A DNA stretch of 64,000 nt from Scilla litardierei. Lineage: Eukaryota; Streptophyta; Magnoliopsida; Asparagales; Asparagaceae. Position numbers and translations under genes: made by a program. Shown here piece after piece: positions 21,413-33,824 of the stretch. The notes beneath the pieces were generated by a model, which was given only the letters and a program-made list of their open reading frames with translations, made no database searches and was not told the DNA's origin. The stretch covers positions 279,923,043 through 279,987,042 of the forward strand of contig CM061142.1 in assembly GCA_030789695.1 (NCBI GenBank), given 5' to 3'. The stretch's first letter is position 1; each line of letters starts with the position of its first letter.

Positions 21413-22191
21413 AAAACTTCTTTCTTTAGTTGACTAATGATCTTTCTAGTTGACTAAACAAATTGACTATGCTTCATAGTTTTGAACTATTAGTCAACCA
21501 ATGATCATCATAGTCTAATAAGCTCATTTTCTGCCTATATTTGTTCATGATATAATAGTTATGCTAGTTATACTGGTTATATTTTTTGAATTAATTGAAC
21601 ATTATTCCCAATCTCTATTTATATGGAATAACCCTTTTGACGTTCAGATCACGTGGTCCTTTGCTAAAAATTTTATCTCCTTGTTTTGTTATGCCAAGAA
21701 CTAAAAGAAACCATGTCCAATATTTTATTCTACATTGTTTTTTATCTCAAAGAAAAAAATTCTGCTCCTATACTCTATTTATGCAAATGCATTAAATTCA
21801 AGGCAATAAGAAAATCATGTATTATTTAATTATTGCAAAGTCTCCCTTAGGTGTTAAGGGAGGAGAAAGTTGCTCTTTGTTTTTGTGAGTGGTTAATCTT
21901 AAGGTGTTGAGATCAATTGTACAATTGATAATAGTGTGTTGTCAAGTTATATGGTTTACTTTTACAGGATTACAAGAGAGTGTGAAAAATCTCAAGCAGA
22001 GATGCTTTGGAACTAGAATAGGTAGGGATGACCAAACCAAAGATAATTCTGAATCTTTGCAATTGATACTTAATTGATTTGATTTGTTTACTCTTTATAT
22101 TGCAATTATTTTACATTTAGATCCATATTATACAGTAATTTGATTGCTAAATTGTCTTGTCTCTAATCTCCATTGTTTAAGATGTAAGAGA
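21413..22191. repeat. right piece of the split TTAGTCAAC array and flank
   Basis: 21418-21520 carries AGTTGACTAATG, AGTTGACTAAAC, ATTGACTATG and TTAGTCAACCAATG, completing the array interrupted at 2059 and 14489. A TATA-like GCCTATATTTG is at 21533-21543. The remaining 600 bp to the next LTR is AT-rich and unrecognised. Confidence 0.5.
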
Positions 22192-24030
22192 TGTTGAGTA
22201 TTGGACTTCTCTCTATTTTGTTTTGATGATAAGCAAACATAAATACTTGCGACTAATCCTCTCCATGCAGTTAATCCATTGCCTAAGCTTATCATGAAAA
22301 TCAAATAGCAATGGATGACTATCAAGATCAATCAAAGCTCAAAGAAATGAAGATTTGGTGATCAATTTGAAGAAAGAAGCTTCAAGGACTTCAAGGCCAT
22401 TCAAGAGGAAGAAAAGAAGCAAAATAGAATATAAATATTTTTATGCTTTTATTTCTCTTGATTAGAATGTATACTTGTAGTAGAACTATCTTGAAGCTCA
22501 CACACTTCACTCTATCTAGCCTAGGAAGTCATTAGAAACCATTTCATAGGACTCCAACTTTCATTCCTTTTACTGTGTATTCTGGACTTTCAACTTGCGA
22601 CTGAAGAACAAAATGCAGGCGCATGTCTCCATACAGGCACCCAAGAATTGTTCTGCAGTCGTCTGTAATGCATTGTTTTGTCATAGGTTTTTGAGCTTTT
22701 CTTTCCTAACTTTCAATAGGTGATTGCTGTACAAAGTACATGCACCTGTCTAGCTTCAGGCGCCTGTGATTTGTTAGTCAGTCGCCTGTCTCCTCTTGCC
22801 CAAAGAACCCAAGTTCTGTCAACTTACGCACTTGTGCATACAGGCGCACTATGTTCGTTTTACAGGCACCTGCCCATGGCATAAGCGCCTATGGATACGA
22901 CATCAGTCGTATGTCCATCACTTGCCTAGATCTTTCATTTTAGCAAGTTACGCACTTATGCACACAGACTACTAATGTTGTATTCCTAGTTGCTTGCCCA
23001 TGGCACAGGCGCATGTGGATACCACATCAGTCGCATGTCCAATCTTACCCAGAATTCTTACATTCTGTCAACTTACGCACATTGCCACACAAACGTATGT
23101 AGAAGGTTTCTCAGTTGCATATCAGTTTTCAGGAGCCTGTCTAACTGTCATCCGTCAACTGTCCTGCATGGTAAGTTACCATTTGAATTTTCACCTACCA
23201 TCTGACACAGTGCAGTAGGCGACTATCCATTCTTCATCAGTCGCATGTCCTGGCTGTAAAATTAATTAGTTGGGAATTTCCACACGGATTTCAAAGGGGT
23301 TTTGGGTATTCTCTTTGAGGTTTTTAGATAACATATAAAGAGGCCCTCTACTGTTCCATTGGAGCCTCTTGACTAACTCTTGATCATCTCTTAAAACTCC
23401 ATTTATTTCATCTCAAGCTCTAAAGCTCTCAAGTGATTAATTCTCTCTAGCCCTCATTCTCTCTTACTCTCCAACCTAGAATCAAAGTTCATACCCTCTA
23501 GGCATTTGGTGGTGACAAGAGAAAGGGCTTCACTCTCATCATGGAAGAGATCAACACTCCAATCACTTTGCTCCTTCAAGTTCTACTTCAAGGCATATGT
23601 GATTTGTAAGCGCATTTCAAATTTCATAACTTTATTAATTTAGTTTTACTCTCGATTGTGAGAGTGGTTTGCTTGATCCCAAGTTGTGGGATTCAAGGAC
23701 TTCAATTGTGTATTGATTACATTTGTAGGGTTGCTACAAGTGGGTTGAAAGAAAACCTCAAGTTAGGGTTCTATCTTGAGTATCCGGGTGTTATCCCAGG
23801 TGGAAGGGATGTAGGATTACCGTGAACAAGTCGGGTTTGACTTGGATAATCCGAACCCTTGAAACTTCTTTGTGTTAGCATTGATTATTCATTGTTTCAT
23901 TTTATTCCGCATCTTTGTTGGATTAGGATTTTAATTAGGCATAATTTCTTAAATAATATTATAAACACTATTCAATCACACTTCTAGTGTTTTCCTCATA
24001 GCCACAAGAGACTATCCATAAAAATCTAAG
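22192..24030 (+). repeat. 5' LTR of a plus-strand Copia element
   Basis: Starts TGTTGAGTATTGGACTTC and shares a backbone with the solo LTR at 6308-8039. Downstream shared blocks include CTCTCGATTGTGAGAGTG (near 23650), GTTGTGGGA and GAACAAGTCGG (near 23825). The exact 3' edge is uncertain within a few bases of 24030. A TATA-like ACATATAAAGAGG is at 23331-23343. No partner LTR is seen to the right, where CACTA sequence takes over. Confidence 0.75.
22612..23343 (+). promoter_or_regulatory. LTR promoter: CAGGCGCCTGT array upstream of TATA
   Basis: Between 22612 and 23252 a degenerate palindrome CAGGCGC(C/A)TGT(C/G) recurs at least ten times. It is interspersed with CAGTCG(C/T)(A/C)TGTCC and with ACTTACGCACTTGTGCA, itself an inverted repeat. 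The array ends about 80 bp before the TATA-like sequence at 23331-23343. Its place matches the GACCGACTAG array in the solo LTR, though the motif is different. Confidence 0.6.
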
Positions 24031-24033
24031 AAT

Positions 24034-24045
24034 TGGTATCAGAGC
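24034..24045 (+). promoter_or_regulatory. primer binding site (tRNA-iMet type)
   Basis: TGGTATCAGAGC directly follows the LTR; this is the standard plant Copia primer site complementary to the 3' end of initiator tRNA-Met. Confidence 0.85.
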
Positions 24046-24055
24046 ACATGGTTAA

Positions 24056-24840
24056 GGATGGCAACTGCCAATGAATCATCTTAATTCCCAAAAAATTAAG
24101 TGCATGACAATGCCCCTTTGTTTAGTGGTTCCAACTATAGTTATTGGAAAAGGATGATGATGATATATCTTCAGCCAATTAACTATGGGATATAGAATAT
24201 TATATAAATACATTACAACAAACCATCCACTCTGTACTCTTAATGAAAATAGTTCGCAACACTTGATTCTAATGTTATGAAAGCCTTATGCCATGGATAC
24301 AAATAAGCTCAACAGTGTATCCATGTTTATATCAACACTTACAGTAAAATTGAAATGGTTGAGAAGATCTTTTATACCCTCACTCTATAATAAGAGAAGA
24401 TGAAGATGGTAATAGAAAATGCTAATGACCTTTCAACTCTCACCAAGTAGGACTTGATCATAAATCAAACATCCTACAAAGTACAACTCGAGGACATGAG
24501 ACAAGAGGAAGTTCCAATGAAAATGGCCCTTGTACTCAAGGCATATTATGAAATTGAACATTAATATGAAGAATAAGCTGACATTGATATTCTTTGTAAG
24601 GAAATTTAGAAAGTTTCTCAAAAGTAAGTATGTGTCAAATAAGATTAAGACTACCAATGATTTACCTTCATGATTTCATTATCATAAGCCAGGATACATG
24701 AATAAAAGCAGCCCTTTGTTGAAGTCTAAATGTATGAAAATTAGCAACTGCAACAATCTTTATAAGAAGATGAAGAAGAACATGTTGGTTATTACTTGGG
24801 ATGATAATGAAGAATCGTAAGATGAAGATGATGATTATAA
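24056..24840 (+). pseudogene. decayed Copia gag, truncated by CACTA sequence
   Basis: In plus-strand frames with several stops one can read PLFSGSNYSYWKRMMMIYLQ, the gag N-terminal pattern of plant Copia elements, then short blocks such as ATLDSNVMKAL, MVIENANDLSTLTK and MRQEEVPMKMALVLKAY. It follows its own LTR and primer site, so the strand and order fit. The element is lost at 24841, where CACTA terminal sequence begins. Confidence 0.65.
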
Positions 24841-25400
24841 CACTACTACATATCCAGCTTTCAGCCATGGAAAAATCCGTGGCTGAAAGCTGGTATTCCG
24901 TGTCAGAACAGTTACGGCCACGGAAAAAATCCATGGCCAAAAAGTCGTGGCCGATACCGCAGTGGCTGATACCCCCTTTGCCCACAGAACATTCTGTGGC
25001 CAATAATCTGCCACGGAATAACGCTCACGGATATCCGTGGCCGATAATTTGAATAAAATACTATATAAAACTAGTGGCCACGGACGAATCCGTGGCCGAT
25101 AGTTCTATACGACCACGGAAAGGTTTGTGGCCGATAGTTATCCGCCACAGATAATGTGCACAAAGTTGACGTAAACTGTGCACAAAATCCGTAGGCGAAA
25201 CCCTTTGGCCACGGAATTTTCTGTGGCCATAAATAAGCATCGGCCACAGAAATGACACTGGCCATTACTTTATTGGCCATAGATTATGTGCACGAAATCT
25301 TCAACTTTGTGCATATTATCCATGGTCGATAACTATCGGCCACGGACATTGTCGTGGCTATCTAGTACTTCGGCCACGAATATGTCCATGGCCGATAGTT
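24841..25400. repeat. CACTA terminus and subterminal repeat array (outer element)
   Basis: After CACTACTACA come about fifteen copies of a CCACGGA-centred motif in both orientations, many as inverted pairs such as GGCCACGGAATTTTCTGTGGCC. CACTA transposases bind repeats of this kind near element ends. The apparent ORFs across it are artefacts of the repeats. Confidence 0.75.
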
Positions 25401-25692
25401 TAAATTATTTTTAAAAAAATTACACAATTTTCTACAAACAATATACATTTATAACAATCACATAAGTACCCCTATACAACAAAATAAATCAAACAACTAA
25501 TTAAAAGTAAATGCACACAAATTCATTAAAAAAATTGAACAAATATAGTATTTATTACATATCCGGCCTCCATGTCCACAGTTTAAACCAATAAACAAAT
25601 AAAAACAATAAAAATTAACATCCCCCACGCTACACCGCCAACACAAGCCCACACCATCGTCATGTCCGTCATCGACTGCCACCATCGTCCAC
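25401..25692 (-). other. 3' flank of outer tnpA, AT-rich
   Basis: AT-rich stretch to about 25600, then a G-rich strand (minus) encoding short Gly/Asp-rich sequence. It probably lies between the outer tnpA stop and the subterminal array. Nothing else recognised. Confidence 0.35.
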
Positions 25693-25724
25693 ATGCACTA
25701 CTAGAAAATAGAGCAACAGCCACG

Positions 25725-25930
25725 GGACATCTGTCACGGAACGATTCCGTGTCCATTGTTTCATCTTTAGCCACGAATGATTCCGTGGCTATTATTCCAT
25801 GGCTATTATAGTATTAGCCACGGATTTTGTCGTGGCAAATAGTAAATGGCCACGGAAAGATCACCACTAGACTTTCCGTCAGAGTAATATAAGTGTCACG
25901 GAAATAATTCGTGGCTTATAATTCTAATTG
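25725..25930. repeat. left subterminal repeats of the inner CACTA
   Basis: Copies of CCACGGAA/TTCCGTGGC in both orientations, e.g. CCACGAATGATTCCGTGGC, matching the right array at 50158-50805. Presumed binding sites for the tnpA-like protein. Confidence 0.75.
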
Positions 25931-28900
25931 CCCGTATTTATCACTGACAAATGTTTATTTGACACGTTACACGGACGCAGCGAAAACTTGGCACGTAACC
26001 TTGGCGGCAAATGAAAATAATAATGGAAACGCATTAAACAAAAATTATAATGGTAAATTATACATGATAAATATAGACCTAAAAATATAACCCGTGACAA
26101 AACCCCTCTCCATCGCGCGGTGCTCGTTTGCTCTCGCTCTCTCTCTCTCTCTCATGACGAAAGACGGCGACGATCCCTGCTGTCGAGCGACGGTCCCTGG
26201 CGTGATCAAAGCTCAGGCCCAAATCTATCTCTCGATCGATCGACGAGACCCGGCGACGTTCGACGATCAAAGCTCGAAGAAAAATAATTAGGGCTTCTTT
26301 TCACCTATGCTATACGTGTTCTCAGGCGACGTGGACTCAGAAGGGTAGCTATATTCCTCCCTCTCTCTATCTATGTCTCTATCTTTATCGATTCTAACAA
26401 ATTAGGGCTTTTAATTTTTGCAGACGAGCTGATCAAACTAATTAGTGATTTTTGAATTTGATACTCCGGAGACGATATTCTCCGGCGACAACGATAAGGT
26501 TCTGAATTTGATCGATGTTATTTATTCAATAAAATTTTTGTATTCTTGTTAATTATGTTCTTTCTGTGTAATTGCTTGTTGGATGAATTATGTGACAAAC
26601 ACAGTATGTGGTTTGAAAATTAGTTAGCAGGGAGTTGGAGTAGGAGATGGCTTAGACTTAGAGGCAATAATATATGTACAAGGGGATAATGACACCGTTA
26701 AATATATACTAATTAATTTAGAAATTTTTAATTTTTAATTTAGAATTGGAAACCTTGGGGGTTTCTTGCAGATTTGGAGTGGACAGTTAAGCAAGAAAAA
26801 AAGAAATCTTTGAAAAATGTAAGAGGGTGTGCAGTGTAGACATCAGGGAGAGTGATAAAAAAGGGCACAAGGGAGATGCCCTCCTCTCTTTATTTGAAGT
26901 TTGATATGTTAATCATGTTTGTTTTTGTTTTTTCTTCTTTGAATCCAAAGTCTAATTATTGGTTACTAAGTGGGTAAGACTCTTTCCCTTGGCTACAAGC
27001 CATTGACTGCACACCAAAAACCCCAACAGTCCAGCTACTTGGCAGCCACCTCTCTCTCTTTCTCTTGTGTAAACCACTTTTATAAGCGCAATCAGTACAA
27101 TGGTTTCAATCTCCAAAGAAAACATACTATATCACAAAATAATGAAGTCTCCACCACAATATTACAATCAGAATTAGTAGCTTGTACAAAGCTCCACGTG
27201 TTGTTCAAATTCAAATTCTATTCAATAGAAAACATTTGAAAACTTGTTCAGTTTATTAGCAAAGACGAATGAAATACAAACAAGCGATGGCAACTCGAGC
27301 CCTTTATCTCCATTCTGCTTTCTTATAGGGCTCTTCAAGGGATGTCCATTTGTTGTTAAAGCAGCTTCCACACCCCTAGTGAACGCAAACCATGGCTATT
27401 ACAGTCGACTGATAAAATTAAAGATCTGACCACAAAATGTGGAATATAGAAATATGTATGTTTATGAGTTCTTGAAACAAGATGCACTGTAAGTCACATC
27501 CAGTTTGGTTGGTACATGGCATTATTGCTAATCAGAGGAAAGCTATTACGGATCATGTATTATTGTTCTTAAACTACGCTCACCGACAAACACACACATG
27601 CATAGTTAGGGGCATGCAATTGCATAGTTTATGCCCTTACACATTTAGTATTAGATCAGGATGGACAATGCTCATTGTAAGAAAAATGTGATGTGTGAAT
27701 TTTTTGGACCTTGATATACCATTCACAAAACATATAATATCTATTATTCTCTTATTTTCAAAATCACAAATATGATAAAGCATGAATTTGAACATTCCTG
27801 ATGAAACTGAAACTGAATTTCTGTTAAATTTTCATTCCAGAGATGTTGGTGCCTTATGCATATGGATATCTAGTGCACATGAATGACAATGCCAAAGAGG
27901 TGAAATAAGGGTTGAATCTGATATAACAAAATGAAATTATGATATGGTTAAATTTACCTTCTATAGAACAATGAAATTCCAAATTATTGCAATATTGCAA
28001 TTATTGTGTTTACAAGGTTAATTCACAACAGGTTAACGTTAGTTACTAATACTGTTATTACAATTACTGTGCTTGCCAAACTCTTTTCGTTTGCCCACAG
28101 GAGTTGTAAATGCATCAGATTTTGTCATGGTGAGATAGAACTTTGTGTGCTTTTTGGATTTTGCCTGTGTCTTGGGGATGAAGTCTCAGTATAATCAATG
28201 TACGGGTTTGGTGTGGTATCATGTCTTGGAGTCTCTATGAAGAAGTCATTTTAAATTTAAAATAAAAGATTTCAGAGTTAAGAGTAAAATTTCAATTTTG
28301 ATGTTTCATGCGTTTCTTATGTGAGCATTTGTTTTCTGTAATTGGTTTCGAGTCAAGTGATGTCTCCTATTCTAGTTGTACGTAGACTTGGCATTGATTC
28401 ATATGCACAATAAGTCATAAGCCAACAATACTTAGGTTGATAAAATTGCAAATAGTAATGCCTTTCATTCTCATTAAGAGAAGTAATAATTATATGCCAA
28501 CAAAAAAAACCACAACTCCACTCATAGAGGATATGTTTCCATTTGGTTCTTGGTTTTTTCATGGAAAAAAATTGAAACTGTCCCCCAAAAAAAGAGATAA
28601 GAAAGGGAAGGGGAAAACGCAATATAGATTTGATGTTGTAACACCCCGTCTCCGGGTGCCGTCACATTTCTGATTTGGTGCATGACATTCACATCTAGTT
28701 ATTATGTTAGTAAATTTAAATTTTCTTTCCAAATATAATTCTTTCGGAGCATGTTCATTTTTTTTCATTTTTATCTTTGAGTTTCTCATTAGTTTCCTAT
28801 ATAACGCATCAATATTATTTCTTATATAAGTTGAAGTTTCTGTAAGATCTTTTGTCGTTTGTGTGAGTTTATAATAAACCAAATTGCATTAATTTAAAAA

Positions 28901-29189
28901 TTCATTATTAACCAAAGTAATTACTGATGGGATCCAAATGAGAGACAATTTTCGTTTGTGTTTTGAGTTGAGCCACTTTCACACTTTCACACTCACATTC
29001 ACATCTCGTCTATCTCATTCTCTACTATATGAACATAGTTTAATTAATTCACTTTCTATTTAGAAGTCATAATCATTAGTCTCTATATTTCAATTTGCAT
29101 TTTTGAAGTGTTCTTTGCCTTTAAGGACATGGTATTGCGTCTTCAGTCATATCTTCAGTCATGCCTTTAAGGACATGGACCTGGAATAC
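25931..29189. other. 5' region of the inner CACTA; no gene seen
   Basis: Contains a CT microsatellite (about 26136-26153), a CGA/TCGATCGA-rich stretch at 26160-26280 that may be 5' leader of tnp2, and TGTAACACCCCGTCTCCGG at about 28635, which looks like a fragment of a Gypsy LTR terminus. Otherwise AT-rich with only short, unsupported frames. Confidence 0.4.
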
Positions 29190-29772
29190 TATTATCACAT
29201 TATGCTCATCTCAAGTCCTTTTATATAATACTTGAAAATTATTTACATAAATATTTGTTAGTAGCACACAAAATAATGTTATCAACATATTTTTGAACAA
29301 TCAAGATATCATCAGTTACATGTTTTATTTTATGAATAATGTACCAAGTCCTACGAGCTTGTTTCAAAATATAAAGATCTTTCTATAATTTAAAAACATG
29401 ATTGGGAAAAGTATGGTACTCAAAACTTGAAGTTTGCTCAAAATAAACTTTTTTGTTGATTGAATCATTCAAAAAAGACACTCTTTACATCTATTTGAAA
29501 TGATTTAAGGTTTATATAACAAGCATAGGCTAGAAGCATGTGAATGACCTCTAATCTAACTGTATCTGTAAATATTTCATAAAAATCAGTGCACTTCTTT
29601 TAATTTTATCCACGAGCAACTAATTTAGTTTTGTTTTTAGTTATTACAATATGCTCATCAAGTTTACTACGAAATACACATCTGGTGCACATAATTGAAC
29701 AATCATTGGGTATAGAAATTAGAGTCCATACTACACGTCTTTTCAGATTATCAAGTATCTCTTGCATGGCTA
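29190..29772 (-). pseudogene. Copia reverse transcriptase remnant inside CACTA
   Basis: The minus-strand reading, with stops, shows the RT in order: AMQEILDNLKRR, RCVFRSKLDEH, KTKLVARG, LLAYACYINLKSFQIDVKSV, FPNHVF, LKQARRTWY, and the catalytic box as KYVDNIILCATN. These match plant Copia RT blocks (AMQEEL, KLDE, ARLVAQG, MDVKSAFLNG, GLKQAPRAWY, YVDDI). An internal deletion removes part of the palm. No LTRs were found, so this is a fragment captured before the tnp2 gene. Confidence 0.75.
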
Positions 29773-30003
29773 ATACCAAAGTTCATTATTTAAAGGATTA
29801 AAATGTAAATAAAATATATTTTGATCGTTATAGAAATAAAATATAAATTCCAATCAACACTCTCAAATGAAAGCCATTGAATGTCAGTATCTGATTAGTT
29901 GGCTTTCTGTAGTTCAATAAGTTACAGTGTGTTTTAGATTGTTTTGTCATCTTAGATGTGTGATATCAAATAAACTTATATCTCATTTTGAAATTTATTA
30001 TAG

Positions 30004-33000
30004 ATGCGGCCGGTTCCTGACAAGTCATTTATAGAAATATCAAATGATGACATGCATAAAGACCAACGATACCAAGATGGGATAGACGCTTTTTTAGCGT
30101 TCTCCGACAGTAATCCATTACAAATGTCAACTGCCGATATTTATTGTCCGTGCAAGAAATGTCGGAACAATTTTAAATATCACAAGGTTATTGTTCGTTT
30201 CCACTTGTCTGTGAACGGATTCGATCCTCACTACAAGTTTTGGAGTAACCACGGTGAAGGTGTGGTAACTGAGGAGATGCTTCAAGCGGAGCCACCGGTC
30301 ATGCATGCAGGTCAACGTGCTGATGACACAGGTGCCATGCTGGAAGATATTCTTGCTCTGCCGTTTGTGACCGATAATTTTTCAGAGGATGCACAGACCT
30401 CAAGTGACGTCGATCGTTTGATTAAATTAGTGAACGACAACGAGTCTGATTTATACGAAGGATGCGAGTATACGAGGCTATCATTCTTGATCAGGCTTCT
30501 TCATATCCAAACTCTTAGCGGAATGCCTGTTACACATTTTGAGATGTTGTTGGATCTGTTGAGAAGGGTAATTCCTGGAGGTGAGAATAGCATTCCCGTG
30601 ACTCATTATGAAGCTAGCAAGATCATTGATACGTTAGGGCTTGATTACAAGAAAATTGATGCATGCCCAAATGATTGCATCCTTTATTACAAAGAGAATA
30701 AGGATTTAAATGAATGCCCAACATGTCATGTACCACGGTGGAAAGTGCAACAAAGAACAGGTTCAAATAAGGAAGGTCATGCAGTCCAAAAGAAGAAGAA
30801 GAAGATTGCTGCAAAGGTTCTCCGTTATTTCCCAATTATTCCTAGGCTGCAGAGGTTATTCATTTCTGCTGAATTGGCTGGGAAAATGCGATGGCATGCA
30901 ACTGGACGTGTAGATGATGGAAAATTGAGGCATCCAGCAGATGGTGAGGCATGGAAGCATATTGATAGAATTTATCCGGACTTTTCAAGGGAGCAACGGA
31001 ATGTTAGACTTGGTCTCGCAAGCGACGGATTTAATCCTTTTGGAGTGATGAGCTCTGGGTGGTCGACATGGCCAGTGTTGGTTACCCCGTATAACCTTCC
31101 TCCTCATATGTGTATGAAGCAGCCATACATGATATTGTCACTCTTGATCCTTGGAAAATATTCACCGGGTAATGATATCGATGTTTTCATGCAACCATTG
31201 ATTGATGATCTGAAGCTTTTATGGGAAGAGGGTGTGAACGCATTCGACGCCTTTACAAAGAAAAACTTTCGCATGTGGGCAATTGTTTTATGGACAATTA
31301 ATGACTTTCCCGCATATGGTAACTTATCTGGTTGGTCAACAAAGGGTAAATTTGCATGTCCAGTTTGCGCGACAGGTTATGAGGGGAAATACTTGAAATT
31401 TAGCCATAAACAATGCTTTTGGCAGCACAGAAGATGGCTAAATGTAGATCATAAATATAGAAGACAGGGAAGATTATTTGATGGTGAAATCGAATCCAGA
31501 GGAGCACCAAAACACCTAAGTGGAGAAGACATATTCGAGGCACTTCATCCTTTGCCTAGAGTAAAGTTTGGAAAGAAAAGGTATAGCAAGGAGAACCCTC
31601 TTGGTGTGAGAAGGAAGATTGCAAAGGTAAAGGGAAATAGAAAGGAGAAATCAAGAACAAGAAAGCAACGAAAGCCTAGACCAGAAGGAGACACAACCGA
31701 GAGGACAATACTCCCAGTTGGATGGACAAAATTCAGTATTTTCTTTCAGTTGTCATATTGGATGAGTTTGAAAATATGTCACAACCTAGACGTCATGCAT
31801 GTAGAAAAGAATATTTGTGAAAATCTCTTGTACACCATTTTGCAAGACTCGACCAAGTCGAAAGATGGATTAAAGGCGAGACTTGATTTAAATCAATTGA
31901 AGATACGTCCTGAATTGCATGCCGTTCAGAAGGAAAATAAAAAGTATGAACTGCCACCATCGTGTGCTACGCTTTCTACAGATGAGATCCATAACCTCCT
32001 TGTGTTTCTGAAGTCCGTGAAAACACCAGATGTATATGCTTCAAATATATCTAGATGTGTGCATGTAGATGAAAGGAAGATTTTCGGTCTAAAAACCCAT
32101 GATTACCATATCTTGCTGCATCAGATGCTTCCGGTTGCAGTTCGTCATGTCGATAAGAGGCTGGCATCAGTTTTGATACCATTTTGCGGTTTCTTCAAGC
32201 AAGTGTGCTCTAAAGTGATAGATATTGCTGAGTTTAAGGAGTTAGAGAGACGTGTCATCCTTACACTGTGCAATATGGAAAAAAATTTTGCGCCCTCATT
32301 CTTCACGATCATGGTCCATCTCACTGTGCACCTGGCACAAGAGGCACGCGTTGCAGGACCAGTACAATATCGGTGGATGTATCCCGTTGAGAGGTACATG
32401 TTTATTCCATTTAATGCTCTTTGCTGAAGACAATCAGTACATATACATATATAATTATTTTTATATATAATTATTTTTATGCTTTTTAACCCACAGGTTC
32501 TTGGGGTTCATGAAACAACTAGTGCACAATCGTGCAAAACCTGAAGGTTCTATAGCAGAAAATTATTCATCACACGAGACCCTGATATTCATTTCTCGGT
32601 ATTTGCGGGATGTTGAAACTAAGCTCAATCGACAGCCAAAAGTGATGGATGGTGTCTTTTATAATGATCGAGGAGAGGACACACGATTTAATATGATGGA
32701 TCTTGGCCAAGCACATGCATATGTTTTAAACAATCTAACGGTATTTGACTTATATCGCATGTAATAAAGATGAGTGTTGCACCTTTTAAATCCTTTGATG
32801 TTGTAAATCCTATGTTATATTAGCTTTCTTTATTTGTATCGTAGCCGTCACCAGATAGAGGTCATGAAAAATATGAATGCCAAAACTTTTAGCAAAAAAG
32901 TTGCGGACACACATTCCAAAGAATTTCCTGGATGGTTGAAAATTCAGGTATTGGCGCAGATTAGACATGTTAACTATATACTTATATGAAAATTATTATC

Positions 33001-33824
33001 TAGCTTAGTAATATAGTAACATCTTTGATTCTTTTCATGAAGGTTCAACAGCAAATCGATGGAGGTGCAAAAATATGTGATGACATTCAAAGCTATGCCA
33101 GAGGTCCTCATGGCACAGTACATCGTTATGGAGGGTATTGTGTCAATGGTTATAGATTTAATACCATTGACGTTGAGAAGGAACGATGCACGCAGAATAG
33201 TGGAATTTTCTCATCTTTCTCACAATTATCGTATACAAGTAGCAAAGATCAACAACCCAAAGAAGGCCAGGTCTTCTACTATGGACAGGTTGAAGACGTT
33301 GTTGAGATTTTTATGGCTATCAGAAGGATGTTAGCCATGTGTTGTTTAAGGTTCGTTGGTGTGAGCAGGGTAAACATAAGGACCCATTTGGCTACACGGT
33401 CGTAAATCTAAACAAGGAAATCTACAAGAATGACAAGTACATGCTTGCTCCCCATGCTAAACAATGTTTTTATGTAAAAGACATAATGGTAGATGATGTT
33501 TGGGTTGTTCTTAGAAATCCACCAAGAGCATATGCATACGAAGATGTTCATGAGGATGATAATGAAGAAGCCGACGACGTTGTAATCTTAGCTGATCAAG
33601 TTGTGGCTGAGTTTTCTACCGAGCCGAATAATGAAACGACTGAGGATATTATACCGTTGCGTATTGATATCCCCAACTTGGACATCCAGGCAAATGTCAT
33701 TAAAGCTGAAGACGAAGTATTCATAATAGAAGAAAGCCCAAGTAGTAATTTAAGAAGCAAAGTAGAAGATCTTTCAACTGGTGTTCGGACTCGATCACAA
33801 ATGGCTTCAACATCAAAATCTTAA
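30004..33824 (+). CDS. CACTA transposase, tnp2 family (4 exons)
   Basis: The transposase that cuts and joins CACTA ends. Exons: 30004-32399, 32497-32760, 32845-32947, 33043-33824, with GT-AG introns and consistent phases. An acceptor-like TTATAG just before the ATG suggests an intron in the 5' leader. Residues 1-75 hold the transposase-associated Zn-binding domain (CPCKKC); about 335-600 is the tnp2 core with SDGFNPFGVMSSGWSTWPV, CPVC near 450 and LDVMHVEKNICENL near 595. DUF4218 follows (about 680 into exon 2, joining ERYM and FLGFMKQ), then DUF4216 in exon 4 (VRWCEQG, DPFGYTVVNLN). One base is missing from the T run at 33308-33312, which shifts the frame at VEIF; the second half of exon 4 is read in the other frame to the stop at 33822-33824. 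Confidence 0.88.
33308..33312 (+). other. frameshift in tnp2 exon 4
   Basis: The run of five T leaves the upstream frame (VEIFMAIRRM) out of phase with the conserved downstream frame (MLFKVRWCEQG). One additional T would keep one frame through the DUF4216 region. It may be a real mutation or a homopolymer error. Confidence 0.65.

Noticed and set aside
24668..25280. ORFs across the CCACGGA array
   Set aside because: Periodic translation of subterminal repeats, not genes.
28635..28675. Gypsy LTR start (TGTAACACCCCG)
   Set aside because: Only about 20 bp resemble an LTR end; no TSD, partner or internal sequence.
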